Notes: generated from the letters alone by a model not told the origin. A DNA stretch of 64,000 nucleotides from an uncultured Lachnospiraceae bacterium (GCA_910579465.1 CAJTUB010000002.1:6980-70979), one strand, 5' to 3'. Shown: positions 16,338 through 25,714, counted from the first letter of the stretch. Program-made: numbers and translations.

Positions 16338-17399
16338 ATGGGAAGGAAAAGGGTTTATGCAGGAGCGGCGCTGCTCTCCTGCGCAGTTACTTTCGGCGGA
16401 TGTCTTTTGCCGCAGGAGGAAGCCAGACCGTCGATTCTTATCAAAGAGGAAGCGGTAAAGACGTATGAAATGACGCAGTTAAAGCGCGGCAGTATCCGGA
16501 AGACGAAGACATTGTCTGCGACCTATCAGCAGGTAAAGACAGAAAACCTGAGTTTTGCTGTGGACGGAAGGCGTCTGACCGGTGTTTATGTTTCTGTGGG
16601 AGATGCAGTAAAGAAAGGAGAGCTTCTGGCGGAGCTGTATTGTGACGACGAAAAGGATCAGGTACAGCAGCTGGAGTATGAGATAAGAACGCAGAAGTTA
16701 GAGGTGGAGCATCTGCAGGAGCAGAAGGAGTTAAAGCTGCTGCAGCTCGGGCGCCGCAGGAGTGCGATGTCCGAGACGGAGTATCAGGAGCGTGCTGCAG
16801 AAATCGAGGCGGCCTATAAGCTGGAGGCAGAGGACCTTGAGGATGCGATTTATATCAATACCCTGCAGTATGAAAAGCTGCGGGGGCAGGTGGAGGGCTG
16901 CCGTATTTATGCCGGAATGGACGGAACCGTAACCTATATGGGATATACCGGGAGCGGTTATATTTCATGGGGCGGGCGGACGCTGATGACAGTCAGTGAC
17001 AGCAGCGTATGTGCCTTCCAGTGCAGCGACACTGCCTATATCCCGTATTTTACCGTAGGAGAGACCTATACCTTTGCCACAAGTTCGGATGTGGAATATG
17101 AAACAGTGCTGGCAGAGGCAGACGCCGATGCAGGCGTATTCCGGTTTGAGCTTACCGAGACGCAGTACGGGCTTCCGCTTGGCCTGCGGGTCATGTATAC
17201 GGTTGTGCTGGAGGAAAAGGAGGACGTGCTGTATCTTCCGAAGTCCGCGGTACATTATGCGGGGGAGAAGGCGTATGTGTATTACATAGACGAAGACGGT
17301 ATCCGCCAGATGAAGTATATTACGGTCGGAATGGCGGCCGATATGGACATCGAGGTTCTGGACGGACTTGCAGAAGGCGACGAAGTGATTTTGCGATAA
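16338..17399 (+). CDS. Membrane fusion-type lipoprotein (HlyD/AcrA-like), first of three
   Basis: The 354-aa exported protein has a possible lipobox (FGGC, Cys22). It has a beta-barrel/lipoyl half (VYVSVGDAVKKGELLAEL, about 80-98), a short coiled-coil hairpin (about 105-185) and the second lipoyl half (CRIYAGMDGTVTYM), then a barrel and membrane-proximal domain. This is the adaptor architecture of MacA-like proteins in Gram-positive bacteria. ATG 16338 is chosen because CAGGAGG lies just upstream; a longer frame from 16227 lacks one. It begins an operon with two more adaptors, a permease and two ATPases. The transported substrate is unknown. Confidence 0.8.
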   Translation: MGRKRVYAGAALLSCAVTFGGCLLPQEEARPSILIKEEAVKTYEMTQLKRGSIRKTKTLSATYQQVKTENLSFAVDGRRLTGVYVSVGDAVKKGELLAELYCDDEKDQVQQLEYEIRTQKLEVEHLQEQKELKLLQLGRRRSAMSETEYQERAAEIEAAYKLEAEDLEDAIYINTLQYEKLRGQVEGCRIYAGMDGTVTYMGYTGSGYISWGGRTLMTVSDSSVCAFQCSDTAYIPYFTVGETYTFATSSDVEYETVLAEADADAGVFRFELTETQYGLPLGLRVMYTVVLEEKEDVLYLPKSAVHYAGEKAYVYYIDEDGIRQMKYITVGMAADMDIEVLDGLAEGDEVILR

Positions 17400-17411
17400 C
17401 AGGAGGCCAAT

Positions 17412-18431
17412 ATGAAAGAGAAGAGAAAGGGATTCCGGCTGGCGGTAATCGCTCTTGCTGCCGTTTGCTTTGCCGGATGCGGAACAAAGGAGGAAGCGGG
17501 AGAGAGTATTCCCCTGCTTGCACCTGTGGAAGCGGTGGTTGATATTGAGACGGCGCTTTACCGGGATTTTTATACATTGAAGACAAGGGATGCGGAGCTG
17601 ACGCCGCATACGGAGGAGCTTGCGTTTGAAGCAAGCGGCAGGGTTTCCAAATTGTATGTAGAAATCGGGAGCGAGGTCAAGGCAGGAGAGCTGCTTGCGG
17701 AGCAGGAAGAGGACGGAGTGAGGACAGCCGCGGCAAATGCGCTTGATAAGTATCTGTCGGAAAAGAAAGCATATCTGGATGCAGTAAAAAGCGCAAGGAA
17801 AAAGCTTGCCGGAAGCCTCAGTACAGACGAGAGGGAATGGTATGAGCTGCTGCTTTCGCAGGCGGAAGAGATGTGGGCGATGCAGGAGCCGGGACTGTGG
17901 GCAATCTGGGAAGAGGCAAGGGCAAGAGTCGGCAACAGTAAGGTGTATGCACCGTATGACGGCGTAGTGACGGCATGTGTGGCGCAGGGAACGCAGCTTG
18001 CTGCGGGACAGCCGGTGCTTGCGCTTGCAGATACGGCGAGACAGTATATTATCGTAAGCGGTTATATTGCACCGTCAGAGTACAAAACCTACCAGAGAGT
18101 TTATGCAATTATAAACGGGAAAGAGACGGAGCTTACCTATGTAGAGGAGCTGATGCAGGAGGAGGGGCTGCGCACCTATTATACCGCCGAAGACCTGAAT
18201 GGCGCAAGGTTCGGAGATTTTATTCTGGTCTGCATGGTAAGCGATTTCCGGGAGCAGGTGCTTTCCGTTCCTGGAAATGCAATCTATAAAGACGGCAACG
18301 GAAGCTATGTATATCTGATACAGGACGATACCAGGGTCCGCCGGAATGTTACAACAGGGCGTAAGAACAATATTTATACCGAGATTGTAGAGGGCCTGGA
18401 GGAAGGAGACCGGATTTATGTTAAAAACTAA
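17412..18431 (+). CDS. Membrane fusion-type lipoprotein, second of three
   Basis: The 339-aa protein has a clear lipobox FAGC (Cys21) and the adaptor layout: lipoyl half VSKLYVEIGSEVKAGELLAE (about 77-96), alpha-hairpin (about 100-165), second half KVYAPYDGVVTACVAQGTQL and a C-terminal barrel. It ends in a membrane-proximal domain with VPGNAIYKDGNGSYVYLI. It lies 12 bases after the first adaptor and overlaps the third by 14 bases. Sequence divergence from its neighbours suggests distinct subunits of one complex rather than recent copies. Confidence 0.8.
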   Translation: MKEKRKGFRLAVIALAAVCFAGCGTKEEAGESIPLLAPVEAVVDIETALYRDFYTLKTRDAELTPHTEELAFEASGRVSKLYVEIGSEVKAGELLAEQEEDGVRTAAANALDKYLSEKKAYLDAVKSARKKLAGSLSTDEREWYELLLSQAEEMWAMQEPGLWAIWEEARARVGNSKVYAPYDGVVTACVAQGTQLAAGQPVLALADTARQYIIVSGYIAPSEYKTYQRVYAIINGKETELTYVEELMQEEGLRTYYTAEDLNGARFGDFILVCMVSDFREQVLSVPGNAIYKDGNGSYVYLIQDDTRVRRNVTTGRKNNIYTEIVEGLEEGDRIYVKN

Positions 18432-19467
18432 GGGAAGCAGAAAATGGCTCGGAGTGCTTGCATTATGTGCGGTTTTTTGTGTCTGTGCGGCACGTCCGGA
18501 GGCGGAGCCTGACGAACCTTCAGCAGAAGGAGCACAGCAGACGGGGACACAGTCAGGAATGACGATAAATAATGAAAAAAGCTCAAAGACTCTTTATACA
18601 GAGGCGCTTGAACTGGCGGAAAGCGGAATGGGCACACAGAAGTATGCCACGGTAAAGCGAGGGGATTTTGTTACAACTGCAACGGCTTCCGGCACGGTCA
18701 TTTACCCGAAGCAGGAGACCATCCGCTATGATTTTCCGTATGGCAATGTTTATTTTATGGAGGATGTCGGCTGGGATTCCCCGGTCAAGGAGGCAGGGGA
18801 AGTAATTGCCCGGATTTATGTGGAGATTGACGAAATCGAGCTTGCCGCGCGGGAGCGTCAGCTGCAGCGCATGGAGGAACGCGGGGAAACGGGAGAGACC
18901 TATGAGGAATTGAAAAAAGAGCTTGTAGAAATGCAGAAGGCGGTTGAGCAGACAGAAATCGTAATGGAAGAGGACGGACTTCTGCTGGAACAGGAGTATT
19001 TGCGTTACGGAACACAGATTCATTCCTATAGTATTGTCGTAGCGGACCTCGGAGAGCAGCTGATTGAGGTGCCGAATGAAAACAAGCTGTTCCGTTACGG
19101 GCAGGAGGTAAAGGTGACAGCCAAAATAAACGGAGAAACAAGGGAAGGGACAGGGACGGTTATCACTGCTTCCGCCAATGCGCTATCCGAAGAGCTGGCA
19201 GGGGATACGGCATATATAAGACTTTCCGAAGACAGCAGGGAGCTTTATACCGGCTCTATGATTTCGGTAACGGTAGAGACAGTGCATATGGAAAATGTGT
19301 TGCTGTTAGATGCGGCAGCAACCTATATTGAGGACGGAAACCAGATGGTAAAGATAAAGGATGAGTACGGATTGCATTCCGTCGGATTCACTGCCGGCCG
19401 CAAGGGTACATCGGCGTACTGGATTGTGGATGGTCTGGAGGAAGGCACGCAGATTTTAATGCAGTAA
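18418..19467 (+). CDS. Membrane fusion-like lipoprotein, third of three
   Basis: The 349-aa exported protein has a hydrophobic signal with cysteines (VFCVCA, possible lipid anchor) and a degenerate adaptor body. A first lipoyl-like strand set (TASGTVIYPKQETIRY) is followed by a short helical pair (about 150-190), a barrel (EVKVTAKINGETREGTGTVI) and a C-terminal VGFTAGRKGTSAYWIVDGLE domain typical of HlyD-like proteins. The start overlaps the preceding gene and has AAGGAG nine bases upstream. It is the least typical of the three. Confidence 0.7.
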   Translation: MLKTKGSRKWLGVLALCAVFCVCAARPEAEPDEPSAEGAQQTGTQSGMTINNEKSSKTLYTEALELAESGMGTQKYATVKRGDFVTTATASGTVIYPKQETIRYDFPYGNVYFMEDVGWDSPVKEAGEVIARIYVEIDEIELAARERQLQRMEERGETGETYEELKKELVEMQKAVEQTEIVMEEDGLLLEQEYLRYGTQIHSYSIVVADLGEQLIEVPNENKLFRYGQEVKVTAKINGETREGTGTVITASANALSEELAGDTAYIRLSEDSRELYTGSMISVTVETVHMENVLLLDAAATYIEDGNQMVKIKDEYGLHSVGFTAGRKGTSAYWIVDGLEEGTQILMQ

Positions 19468-19479
19468 CAGGAGGATAGT

Positions 19480-22275
19480 ATGTTTCGATTTATGATGCAA
19501 AAGCTCAGGCACAAAAAGTGGCTTGTGATATGTCTGCTGATTGGTAATATTTTGCTGGTGGCGGTAGCCGCCGGATATCCGATGTATAAGAATGCTTCCC
19601 TGCAGAGGATGCTGTCGGATGAGTTTGATGCTTATGCCGAGAAGCACGGGGAACACCCGGGTCTGATTACGATGTCGGCATCTTCCCAGAAGGGAGAGTT
19701 TAAGTCGGAGTTTCTGGCGTTGGAGGACTATTCGGCGCGCGTCTGTGATGAGATGGAGGTAGCGCTGATTGAGCGCGTGGCACACCAGAACCTGACTGCT
19801 TCCGGTGCGCTCCCTGTCTCGGACCGGGAGGGTTCGACCCGGAAAATTAAAATTGGCTCTCTTTCTGACCTGAAGGAGCACAGCAAGGTAATTTCCGGTA
19901 CGATGTATTCCGAGGAGCCGGCAGAGGACGGATGCCTTGAGGCGGTTGTGACCGAGGCAGCCCTGATTGAAAAGAATCTTCTGGTCGGCGAGGAGCTGGA
20001 GTTTTCGTCGTTAAAGGATGCAGACGGCAATCTGATCCGCGTCCGTATTGTCGGCGTAATTAAAAATACTGTTGCTGATGACTTATACTGGGTCAAGGGA
20101 CCGGACAGCTATGACGACGAAATATTTATTGCGCAGGATTTGTTTATGAAAAAGTTCCGCGGTGAGAATATGAACCGCTACAGCATCAGCGGGACCTGGT
20201 ATGTATTAAGTGACTGCGGGACGCTGCGTGAGGAGAATGCGGTGCAGGCAAAGGAGCGGATTGACAGTCTGCTTGGGCTGCGCGGTGTCGGCAAGGTAAT
20301 TAAATGTGACGGCTACGAGCAGGTGCTCCGTGATTTTGTCGGAAAAGAGAAAAAGGTAAATGCGACGCTGATGATTTTACAGGTGCCGGTGCTTGCACTG
20401 CTGGCGGCATTTCTGTTTATGATTTCCGGGCAAATGCTTTCGATGGAGCAGAGCGAGATTTCGCTCCTAAAAAGCCGTGGTGCAGGCAAGGGGCAGATTA
20501 TACGTCTGTATTTTATGCAGAATCTTTTGCTGGCGGCGGTTTCCTTTGTCATCGGTCTGCCGCTCGGTATTTACCTCTGTAAGCTCATCGGTTCTTCAAC
20601 CGCATTTCTTGAATTTGGTGTAAGAAGGGCATTGCCGGTGGAATTGAACGGTGAAGTGTTTGCCTACGCCGGTATTGCAATTGCGGCTTCGGTGTTGCTG
20701 ACCCTGATTCCGGTCGTGAAGTACAGCGGGGTTTCCATTGTACATGTAAAGCGGAAGAAGGCGCGCTCGGAAAAGAAGCTCTGGCAGAAGATTTATCTGG
20801 ATGTTGTCCTGATTGTGGTGTCCTTGTACGGCTATTACAGTTTTTCGGGGAGAATGGAGGAGCTGAAAGAAAGTGTACTGGCCGGAAAAGCGTTGGACCC
20901 GCTTCTTTATCTGAGTGCTTCCCTGTTTATGCTAGGTGTCGGAATGCTGTTTCTGCGTCTGCAGCCGCTTTTGATAAAGCTTTTGTTCCTGATTCGGAAA
21001 AAGACGTTAAATCCGGCAGGCTATGCTTCGTTTTTACAGACCATCCGTACCGGTACGAAGCAGCAGTTTATTATGCTGTTCCTGGTGCTGACAGTGGCGC
21101 TTGGTATTTTCAATGCAACGGTAGCGCGCACGATTCTTGCCAATGCAGAGCAGAATATGGTGTATCTGTCGGGGACGAATCTGGTAGTGCAGGAGTATTG
21201 GGTCAATAATGAAAATTTTATAAAAGTAGAGCCTACTGCAGACCTCATTTATGTTGAGCCGGAATTCAGCAAGTATGCGGAAATTCCAGAGGTGGAAAGT
21301 GCTGCAAGGGTTTACCGGCAGAAGGTCCAGATAAAGGACGGGAAAACGGTGCTGGCAGACGGTGAAGTATTTGCCATTAATACGAAGGAATATGGGGAAA
21401 CCGTCATCGGGCAGAGCGACTTAAATGAATATTATTTAAACGAATACCTGAATGTACTTTCGACGAATGCAGAGGCAGTGCTGGTATCGGATAATTTCCG
21501 TATGAAGCTCGGAAAGTCCATCGGCGATAAGATTACCTATACGAACGCGGAAGGAAAGAGCATCGAAGGTACGATTTACGGCTTTGTGGATTACTGGTCC
21601 GGCTATGTGCCGACCAATCAGGTTGTAACGGACGGTGAGGTTATAACCACAGACAATTATCTGATTATTGCGCATCTTTCCCAGGTGCAGGAGGGCTTCG
21701 ACCTTCGTCCGTATCAGGTATGGCTGAAAACCAATGCGGAGGATCTGGATTTCTTTTATGAGTGGGCAGAGGAGAACAATTATAAGTTTACCTCCATTGA
21801 GAATCTGGACAATAATCTTGCAGGAATCCGTACCGATACGCTGTTTCAGGGAACGAACGGCATCCTGACCCTGAGCTTTATCATTATACTCCTTTTGTGC
21901 GGCGTCGGCTATCTGATTTACTGGATTCTCTCCATCAGGGAGCGGGAGCTTTTGTTCGGCGTATTCCGTGCAATGGGTATGAGAAAGAATGAGATTTTGC
22001 ATATGCTGATTAACGAGCAGATTTTCTCCGGCGTTCTTTCGATTCTGTTCGGTGGGGTGGTCGGCGTCGTTTCCGCAAGACTGTTTGTGCCGATGATTCA
22101 GATTACCTATGCGGCGGAAAACCAGGTGCTGCCGCAGACCCTGATTACGGACAGTGCCGATACGGTGAAGCTGTTTGCGGTAATTGCAGTTATGCTTTGC
22201 ATCTGTATTGCAGTGCTTGTCCGGAACATTGCGGCAATGAAGATTACCAATGCATTGAAGCTCGGTGAGGACTAG
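19480..22275 (+). CDS. Large FtsX-like ABC transporter permease
   Basis: The 931-aa permease has an N-terminal TM (about 12-32), a first extracellular domain of some 250 residues, an FtsX module with three TMs (about 300-425) containing SMEQSEISLLKSRGAGKGQI, a pair of central TMs (about 440-510), a second extracellular domain and a C-terminal FtsX module (about 800-925) with RERELLFGVFRAMGMRKNEI. This is the two-FtsX-domain type of Gram-positive peptide or lipoprotein exporters. It follows three fusion-type lipoproteins by 12 bases and precedes two ATPases, so all six probably form one machine. Confidence 0.88.
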   Translation: MFRFMMQKLRHKKWLVICLLIGNILLVAVAAGYPMYKNASLQRMLSDEFDAYAEKHGEHPGLITMSASSQKGEFKSEFLALEDYSARVCDEMEVALIERVAHQNLTASGALPVSDREGSTRKIKIGSLSDLKEHSKVISGTMYSEEPAEDGCLEAVVTEAALIEKNLLVGEELEFSSLKDADGNLIRVRIVGVIKNTVADDLYWVKGPDSYDDEIFIAQDLFMKKFRGENMNRYSISGTWYVLSDCGTLREENAVQAKERIDSLLGLRGVGKVIKCDGYEQVLRDFVGKEKKVNATLMILQVPVLALLAAFLFMISGQMLSMEQSEISLLKSRGAGKGQIIRLYFMQNLLLAAVSFVIGLPLGIYLCKLIGSSTAFLEFGVRRALPVELNGEVFAYAGIAIAASVLLTLIPVVKYSGVSIVHVKRKKARSEKKLWQKIYLDVVLIVVSLYGYYSFSGRMEELKESVLAGKALDPLLYLSASLFMLGVGMLFLRLQPLLIKLLFLIRKKTLNPAGYASFLQTIRTGTKQQFIMLFLVLTVALGIFNATVARTILANAEQNMVYLSGTNLVVQEYWVNNENFIKVEPTADLIYVEPEFSKYAEIPEVESAARVYRQKVQIKDGKTVLADGEVFAINTKEYGETVIGQSDLNEYYLNEYLNVLSTNAEAVLVSDNFRMKLGKSIGDKITYTNAEGKSIEGTIYGFVDYWSGYVPTNQVVTDGEVITTDNYLIIAHLSQVQEGFDLRPYQVWLKTNAEDLDFFYEWAEENNYKFTSIENLDNNLAGIRTDTLFQGTNGILTLSFIIILLLCGVGYLIYWILSIRERELLFGVFRAMGMRKNEILHMLINEQIFSGVLSILFGGVVGVVSARLFVPMIQITYAAENQVLPQTLITDSADTVKLFAVIAVMLCICIAVLVRNIAAMKITNALKLGED

Positions 22276-22294
22276 GCGGAGAAAGGAGAATACC

Positions 22295-22981
22295 ATGGAT
22301 TGTATGATTGAAACTCAGAATTTGAACCGTATTTTCCCGGTAACCGGAGGGGAGTTCCATGCGTTAAAGGATATTTCCATTCAGATACCGAAACGCTCGC
22401 TGACGATTTTAAAGGGACGTTCCGGTTCAGGAAAGACGACATTGCTGAATATCCTCGGGGCGTTAGACCGTCCGACGAGCGGAAGTCTTTTATACGAGGG
22501 TACGGATATCTGTGATTACAGCGAGAAAAAGCGCGAGCTTTTACGGCGGAAGGAAATCGGCTTTGTGTTCCAGTCGGTGTCGCTGATACCGATGATGAAC
22601 GCATTTGAGAATGTGGAGTTTTCGATGCGGCTTGCAGGAATCAAGGAAGGAAGAAAGGAACGCGTGGAGGAGTGCTTGAAGCTGGTCGGTCTCGGCGGAC
22701 GTATGGAGCATATGCCGCAGGAGATGTCCGGCGGCGAGCAGCAGCGTGTGGCAATTGCGAGGGCGCTGGCACACCGCCCGAAGGTTATTTTTGCGGATGA
22801 GCCGACGGCAGAGCTCGACACGGCGACCGCGGTAGCGGTGATGAAGCTGTTCCGTGACCTGATTGAGCGGGAGGATGTTACGATTGTTATGACGACCCAT
22901 GACGTCGGACTGATGTCTGCCGGAACGCTTTCTTATGAACTGGAAGACGGCGCATTAAAGGACGAGACGGCACAGAACTAA
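22295..22981 (+). CDS. ABC transporter ATP-binding protein
   Basis: The 229-aa ATPase has Walker A GRSGSGKTT, signature MSGGEQQRVAIARAL, Walker B VIFADEPTAELD and H-loop MTTHD. The start ATG 22295 has AAAGGAG upstream; an earlier ATG 22265 lies inside the permease gene. The usual G in ADEPTG(A/N/S)LD is replaced by A, an unusual but tolerated change. It sits 20 bases after the permease and 13 before a second ATPase. The two may form a heterodimer under one permease. Confidence 0.9.
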   Translation: MDCMIETQNLNRIFPVTGGEFHALKDISIQIPKRSLTILKGRSGSGKTTLLNILGALDRPTSGSLLYEGTDICDYSEKKRELLRRKEIGFVFQSVSLIPMMNAFENVEFSMRLAGIKEGRKERVEECLKLVGLGGRMEHMPQEMSGGEQQRVAIARALAHRPKVIFADEPTAELDTATAVAVMKLFRDLIEREDVTIVMTTHDVGLMSAGTLSYELEDGALKDETAQN

Positions 22982-22993
22982 CGGAGGGCAGCT

Positions 22994-23881
22994 ATGGCAG
23001 AAGAAATTATGATTCAGGCGGATAACCTGGTAAAGATTTATAAGACAAAGGACATCGAAGTGCTGGCGCTCCAGGGGCTGGATCTGACAGTCGAAAAGGG
23101 AGAGCTGGTCGCCATTATCGGTAACAGCGGCAGCGGTAAGTCTACGTTCCTTAATATGATTGGCGGACTGGATAAGCCGAGTGCCGGGAAGCTGTTTGTG
23201 GCAGGCAAGAATCTCTTTACGTTAAACGAAAAGGAGTTAGTAGAGTATAAGCGTGACACGGTCGGCTTTGTATGGCAGAACAATGCGAGAAACCTGCTTC
23301 CGTACCTGACGGCGTTAGAGAATATTATGACGCCGATGCACCTGACGAACCGTAAGAATAAAAGGGAATGGGCACTGGAGCTTCTGGAGCTTGTGGGGAT
23401 GTCCCACCGGAAGAATAACCGTTTACAGCAGCTTTCCGGCGGTGAGCAGCAGCGTATTGCAATTGCGATTGCACTTGCAAACGAACCGAAGCTTCTGCTT
23501 GCCGACGAGCCGACAGGCTCGGTTGACCGCAGGACCGCGGACTATATTTATGATTTGTTTGTCCGCTTAAACCGCGATAAGGGGCAGACGATTGTCATTG
23601 TTACGCATGATACGACGCTTGCTAAGAAGGTAAAGCGTGTGGTTGCCATCCGCGACGGTAAAATCAGCAGTGAGCGTATCCTGAAGGAAGAGTTCAGTGA
23701 CTTATCCAAGGCATCTGCCGTGAACTGGCAGGAGTTAGAGGAAACCCAGGAGGAGTACGCGATTATCGACCGCGCAGGGCGTCTCCAGATTCCGCGGGAT
23801 TTACTGGATAAGCTGGAACTGCCGGGAAATAAGGTAAAGCTCTCGATGCAGGAGGAGAGGATTCTGGTCGAGAAGCCGTAA
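22994..23881 (+). CDS. ABC ATPase with C-terminal AbrB/MazE-like domain
   Basis: Residues 1-230 form a complete MacB/LolD-type ATPase: Walker A GNSGSGKST, signature LSGGEQQRIAIAIAL, Walker B LLLADEPTGSVD, H-loop VVTHD. After a linker (about 231-250) come some 42 residues reading EYAIIDRAGRLQIPRDLLDK and ending NKVKLSMQEERILVEKP. That is the swapped-hairpin AbrB/SpoVT/MazE pattern (D-x-x-G-R-ϕ-x-I-P), normally DNA-binding and dimerising. The extension could mediate dimerisation with the other ATPase or link the transporter to gene control; neither is shown. It is the last gene of the operon. Confidence 0.85.
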   Translation: MAEEIMIQADNLVKIYKTKDIEVLALQGLDLTVEKGELVAIIGNSGSGKSTFLNMIGGLDKPSAGKLFVAGKNLFTLNEKELVEYKRDTVGFVWQNNARNLLPYLTALENIMTPMHLTNRKNKREWALELLELVGMSHRKNNRLQQLSGGEQQRIAIAIALANEPKLLLADEPTGSVDRRTADYIYDLFVRLNRDKGQTIVIVTHDTTLAKKVKRVVAIRDGKISSERILKEEFSDLSKASAVNWQELEETQEEYAIIDRAGRLQIPRDLLDKLELPGNKVKLSMQEERILVEKP

Positions 23882-23904
23882 GGGAGACTGGGGTTAAAAA
23901 GGAC

Positions 23905-23933
23905 TTGCAATATTAGTAGAGAAGCGTTACAAT
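23905..23933 (+). promoter_or_regulatory. Sigma-A promoter for folA-ilvE
   Basis: TTGCAA at 23905-23910, 17-base spacer, TACAAT at 23928-23933; the start codon is at 23968. Confidence 0.7.
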
Positions 23934-23967
23934 AGGGTACGAAATAAGTAAGAGAGGCAGGAAACGG

Positions 23968-24483
23968 ATGAAGCTGATTGCAACCGTAGATAACCATTGG
24001 GCGATTGGACATCGCGGCGGAAGGCTGGTCCGCATTCCGACAGACGAGCGTTTTTTCCGTTTTGAGACGATGTATAAAACCGTCGTTATGGGGCGGTGTA
24101 CGCTGGAAAATTTTCCGGCAGGGCAGCCGCCGCGGGACCGGAATACGGTTATACTGACCCGGCGGACGGATATAAAGCTGAAGGGCGTTACGTTTGTACA
24201 CAGCTTTGAGGAGGCAGTAAAGGCGCTGCAGGCATACCCGTCGGATGAGGTATATGTCATCGGCGGGGCGTCCGTGTTTGAACAGTTTCTTCCGTACTGT
24301 GACGAAGCCTTTATTACAAAAGTAGAGTATGACTATGATGCGGACAAATACCTTCCGAACCTTGATGCGGCTCCGGACTGGGTTTGTGTGGACGTCTCGG
24401 AGGAGCAGACTTATTATGATCTGGTTTATGAGCGCCGCCGTTATGTCCGTAAGAAAAGTGAGCAGGAGGACATTTTATGTTAG
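23968..24483 (+). CDS. folA: Dihydrofolate reductase
   Basis: The 171-aa enzyme reduces dihydrofolate with NADPH. Family motifs are in order: NHWAIGHRGG (Met20-loop region), IPTDERFF with the active-site acid Asp, TVVMGRCTLENFP (NADPH binding) and VYVIGGASVFEQFLP. It has the form common in Clostridia, where the usual LPW motif is replaced (here RLVRIP). RBS GAGGCAGG precedes ATG 23968. The 3' end overlaps ilvE by seven bases, so the two are coupled, although the pathways are distinct. Confidence 0.9.
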   Translation: MKLIATVDNHWAIGHRGGRLVRIPTDERFFRFETMYKTVVMGRCTLENFPAGQPPRDRNTVILTRRTDIKLKGVTFVHSFEEAVKALQAYPSDEVYVIGGASVFEQFLPYCDEAFITKVEYDYDADKYLPNLDAAPDWVCVDVSEEQTYYDLVYERRRYVRKKSEQEDILC

Positions 24484-25547
24484 ACATCAGAATTGAGAAG
24501 ACAACCGCTCCCAAGCCGCTTCCGACTCCGGAGAATCCGTTAAGGTTCGGTACGATTTTTACCGACCATATGTTTATTATGAATTATGAAACCGGAAAGG
24601 GCTGGCATGACGCGCGTATCGTACCGTACCAGCCGGTTGTGCTCGACCCTGCGGCGATGGTGTTCCATTACGGGCAGGAAATGTTCGAGGGGCTGAAGGC
24701 GTACCGCTCCGACGACGGCAGGGTGCTTCTGTTCCGTCCGGACATGAACGCAAAGCGTACAAACAATACGAATAAAAGGCTCTGTATCCCGCAGATTCCG
24801 GAGGAGGATTTTGTGGAAGCCGTAAAGGCGATTGTAAAGATGGACGAGGCATGGGTTCCGACAAAGCCGGGCACCTCCCTTTATATCCGTCCGTTTATTA
24901 TCGCGACTGACCCGTTCCTCGGGGTACGGCCGTCGGATACGTATCAGTTTATTATTATTCTTTCCCCGGTAGGTCCGTACTATCCGGAGGGGCTTGACCC
25001 GGTAAAAATCTGGATTGAGGACGACTATGTCAGGGCAGTCCGGGGCGGTATCGGCGAGGCAAAGACCGGCGGCAATTATGTCGCTTCGATGGCGGCACAG
25101 ATGAAGGCGCATGACGAGGGCTACTCCCAGGTACTCTGGCTCGACGGCGTAGAGCGCAAGTATATCGAGGAAGTCGGCGCAATGAATATTTTCTTTAAAA
25201 TCAACGGAACCGTGGTAACGCCGATGTTAAACGGAAGTATTCTGCCGGGTATTACAAGAAACTCCGTCATTGCGCTCTGCAAGGAATGGGGGCTTCCGGT
25301 AGAGGAGCGCCGCGTTTCCGCGCAGGAGCTGGTCGATGCCTACGAGGCAGGGACGCTTGAGGAGGTATTCGGCACCGGTACCGCGGCAGTCATTTCCCCG
25401 GTAGGTGCGCTGCGCCTCGGAGACCGTGTGATGCAGATTCAGGGCGGTGTTATCGGCGAATACAGCCAGAAGCTCTACGATACGATTACCGGTATCCAGC
25501 TTGGCAGGATAGAGGATAGCAGAGGCTGGGTTGTCGAGGTAAAATAG
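24477..25547 (+). CDS. ilvE: Branched-chain amino acid aminotransferase
   Basis: The 356-aa fold-type IV PLP enzyme interconverts leucine, isoleucine and valine with their keto acids. The PLP lysine is in GEAKTGGNYVAS, and EEVGAMNIFF and SILPGITRNSVI are the family's other hallmarks. Length and the N-terminal DHMFIMNYETGKGWHDARI segment match the BCAT type of Firmicutes. Translation is coupled to folA through a 7-base overlap, with AGGAGG inside folA. It is the last core gene before the AT-rich island. Confidence 0.95.
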   Translation: MLDIRIEKTTAPKPLPTPENPLRFGTIFTDHMFIMNYETGKGWHDARIVPYQPVVLDPAAMVFHYGQEMFEGLKAYRSDDGRVLLFRPDMNAKRTNNTNKRLCIPQIPEEDFVEAVKAIVKMDEAWVPTKPGTSLYIRPFIIATDPFLGVRPSDTYQFIIILSPVGPYYPEGLDPVKIWIEDDYVRAVRGGIGEAKTGGNYVASMAAQMKAHDEGYSQVLWLDGVERKYIEEVGAMNIFFKINGTVVTPMLNGSILPGITRNSVIALCKEWGLPVEERRVSAQELVDAYEAGTLEEVFGTGTAAVISPVGALRLGDRVMQIQGGVIGEYSQKLYDTITGIQLGRIEDSRGWVVEVK

Positions 25548-25560
25548 GAAAACAAGAGGA

Positions 25561-25602
25561 AGAAGAGGCGGCGCATTCCGGAGGGGGTGTACTGCCTCTT
25601 CT
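25561..25602 (+). terminator. Stem-loop terminator after ilvE
   Basis: AGAAGAGGC (25561-25569) pairs perfectly with GCCTCTTCT (25594-25602). There is no strong T-run, but it sits 13 bases after the ilvE stop and marks the left edge of the AT-rich island. Confidence 0.6.
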
Positions 25603-25671
25603 GCGTGTGGAAATTCGAGTACGCATATTATAATTTTCTTTACTATTTAAAGCTGTGAAAGTGTAATCATA

Positions 25672-25700
25672 TTGACTATTTAAACTCTATGTTTTATAAT
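25672..25700 (+). promoter_or_regulatory. Consensus promoter of the defence island
   Basis: TTGACT at 25672-25677, 17-base spacer, perfect TATAAT at 25695-25700. It is the only strong promoter I see before 38.1 kb and probably drives the HTH gene and all six following genes. Confidence 0.8.
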
Positions 25701-25701
25701 T

Positions 25702-25714
25702 ACAACGTAGTTGT
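25702..25714 (+). promoter_or_regulatory. Inverted repeat at the start site (probable operator)
   Basis: ACAAC-GTA-GTTGT lies one base after the -10 box, over the expected transcription start. The next reading frame encodes a small HTH protein, so a self-repressing operator like those of restriction-modification controller proteins is plausible. Confidence 0.5.
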
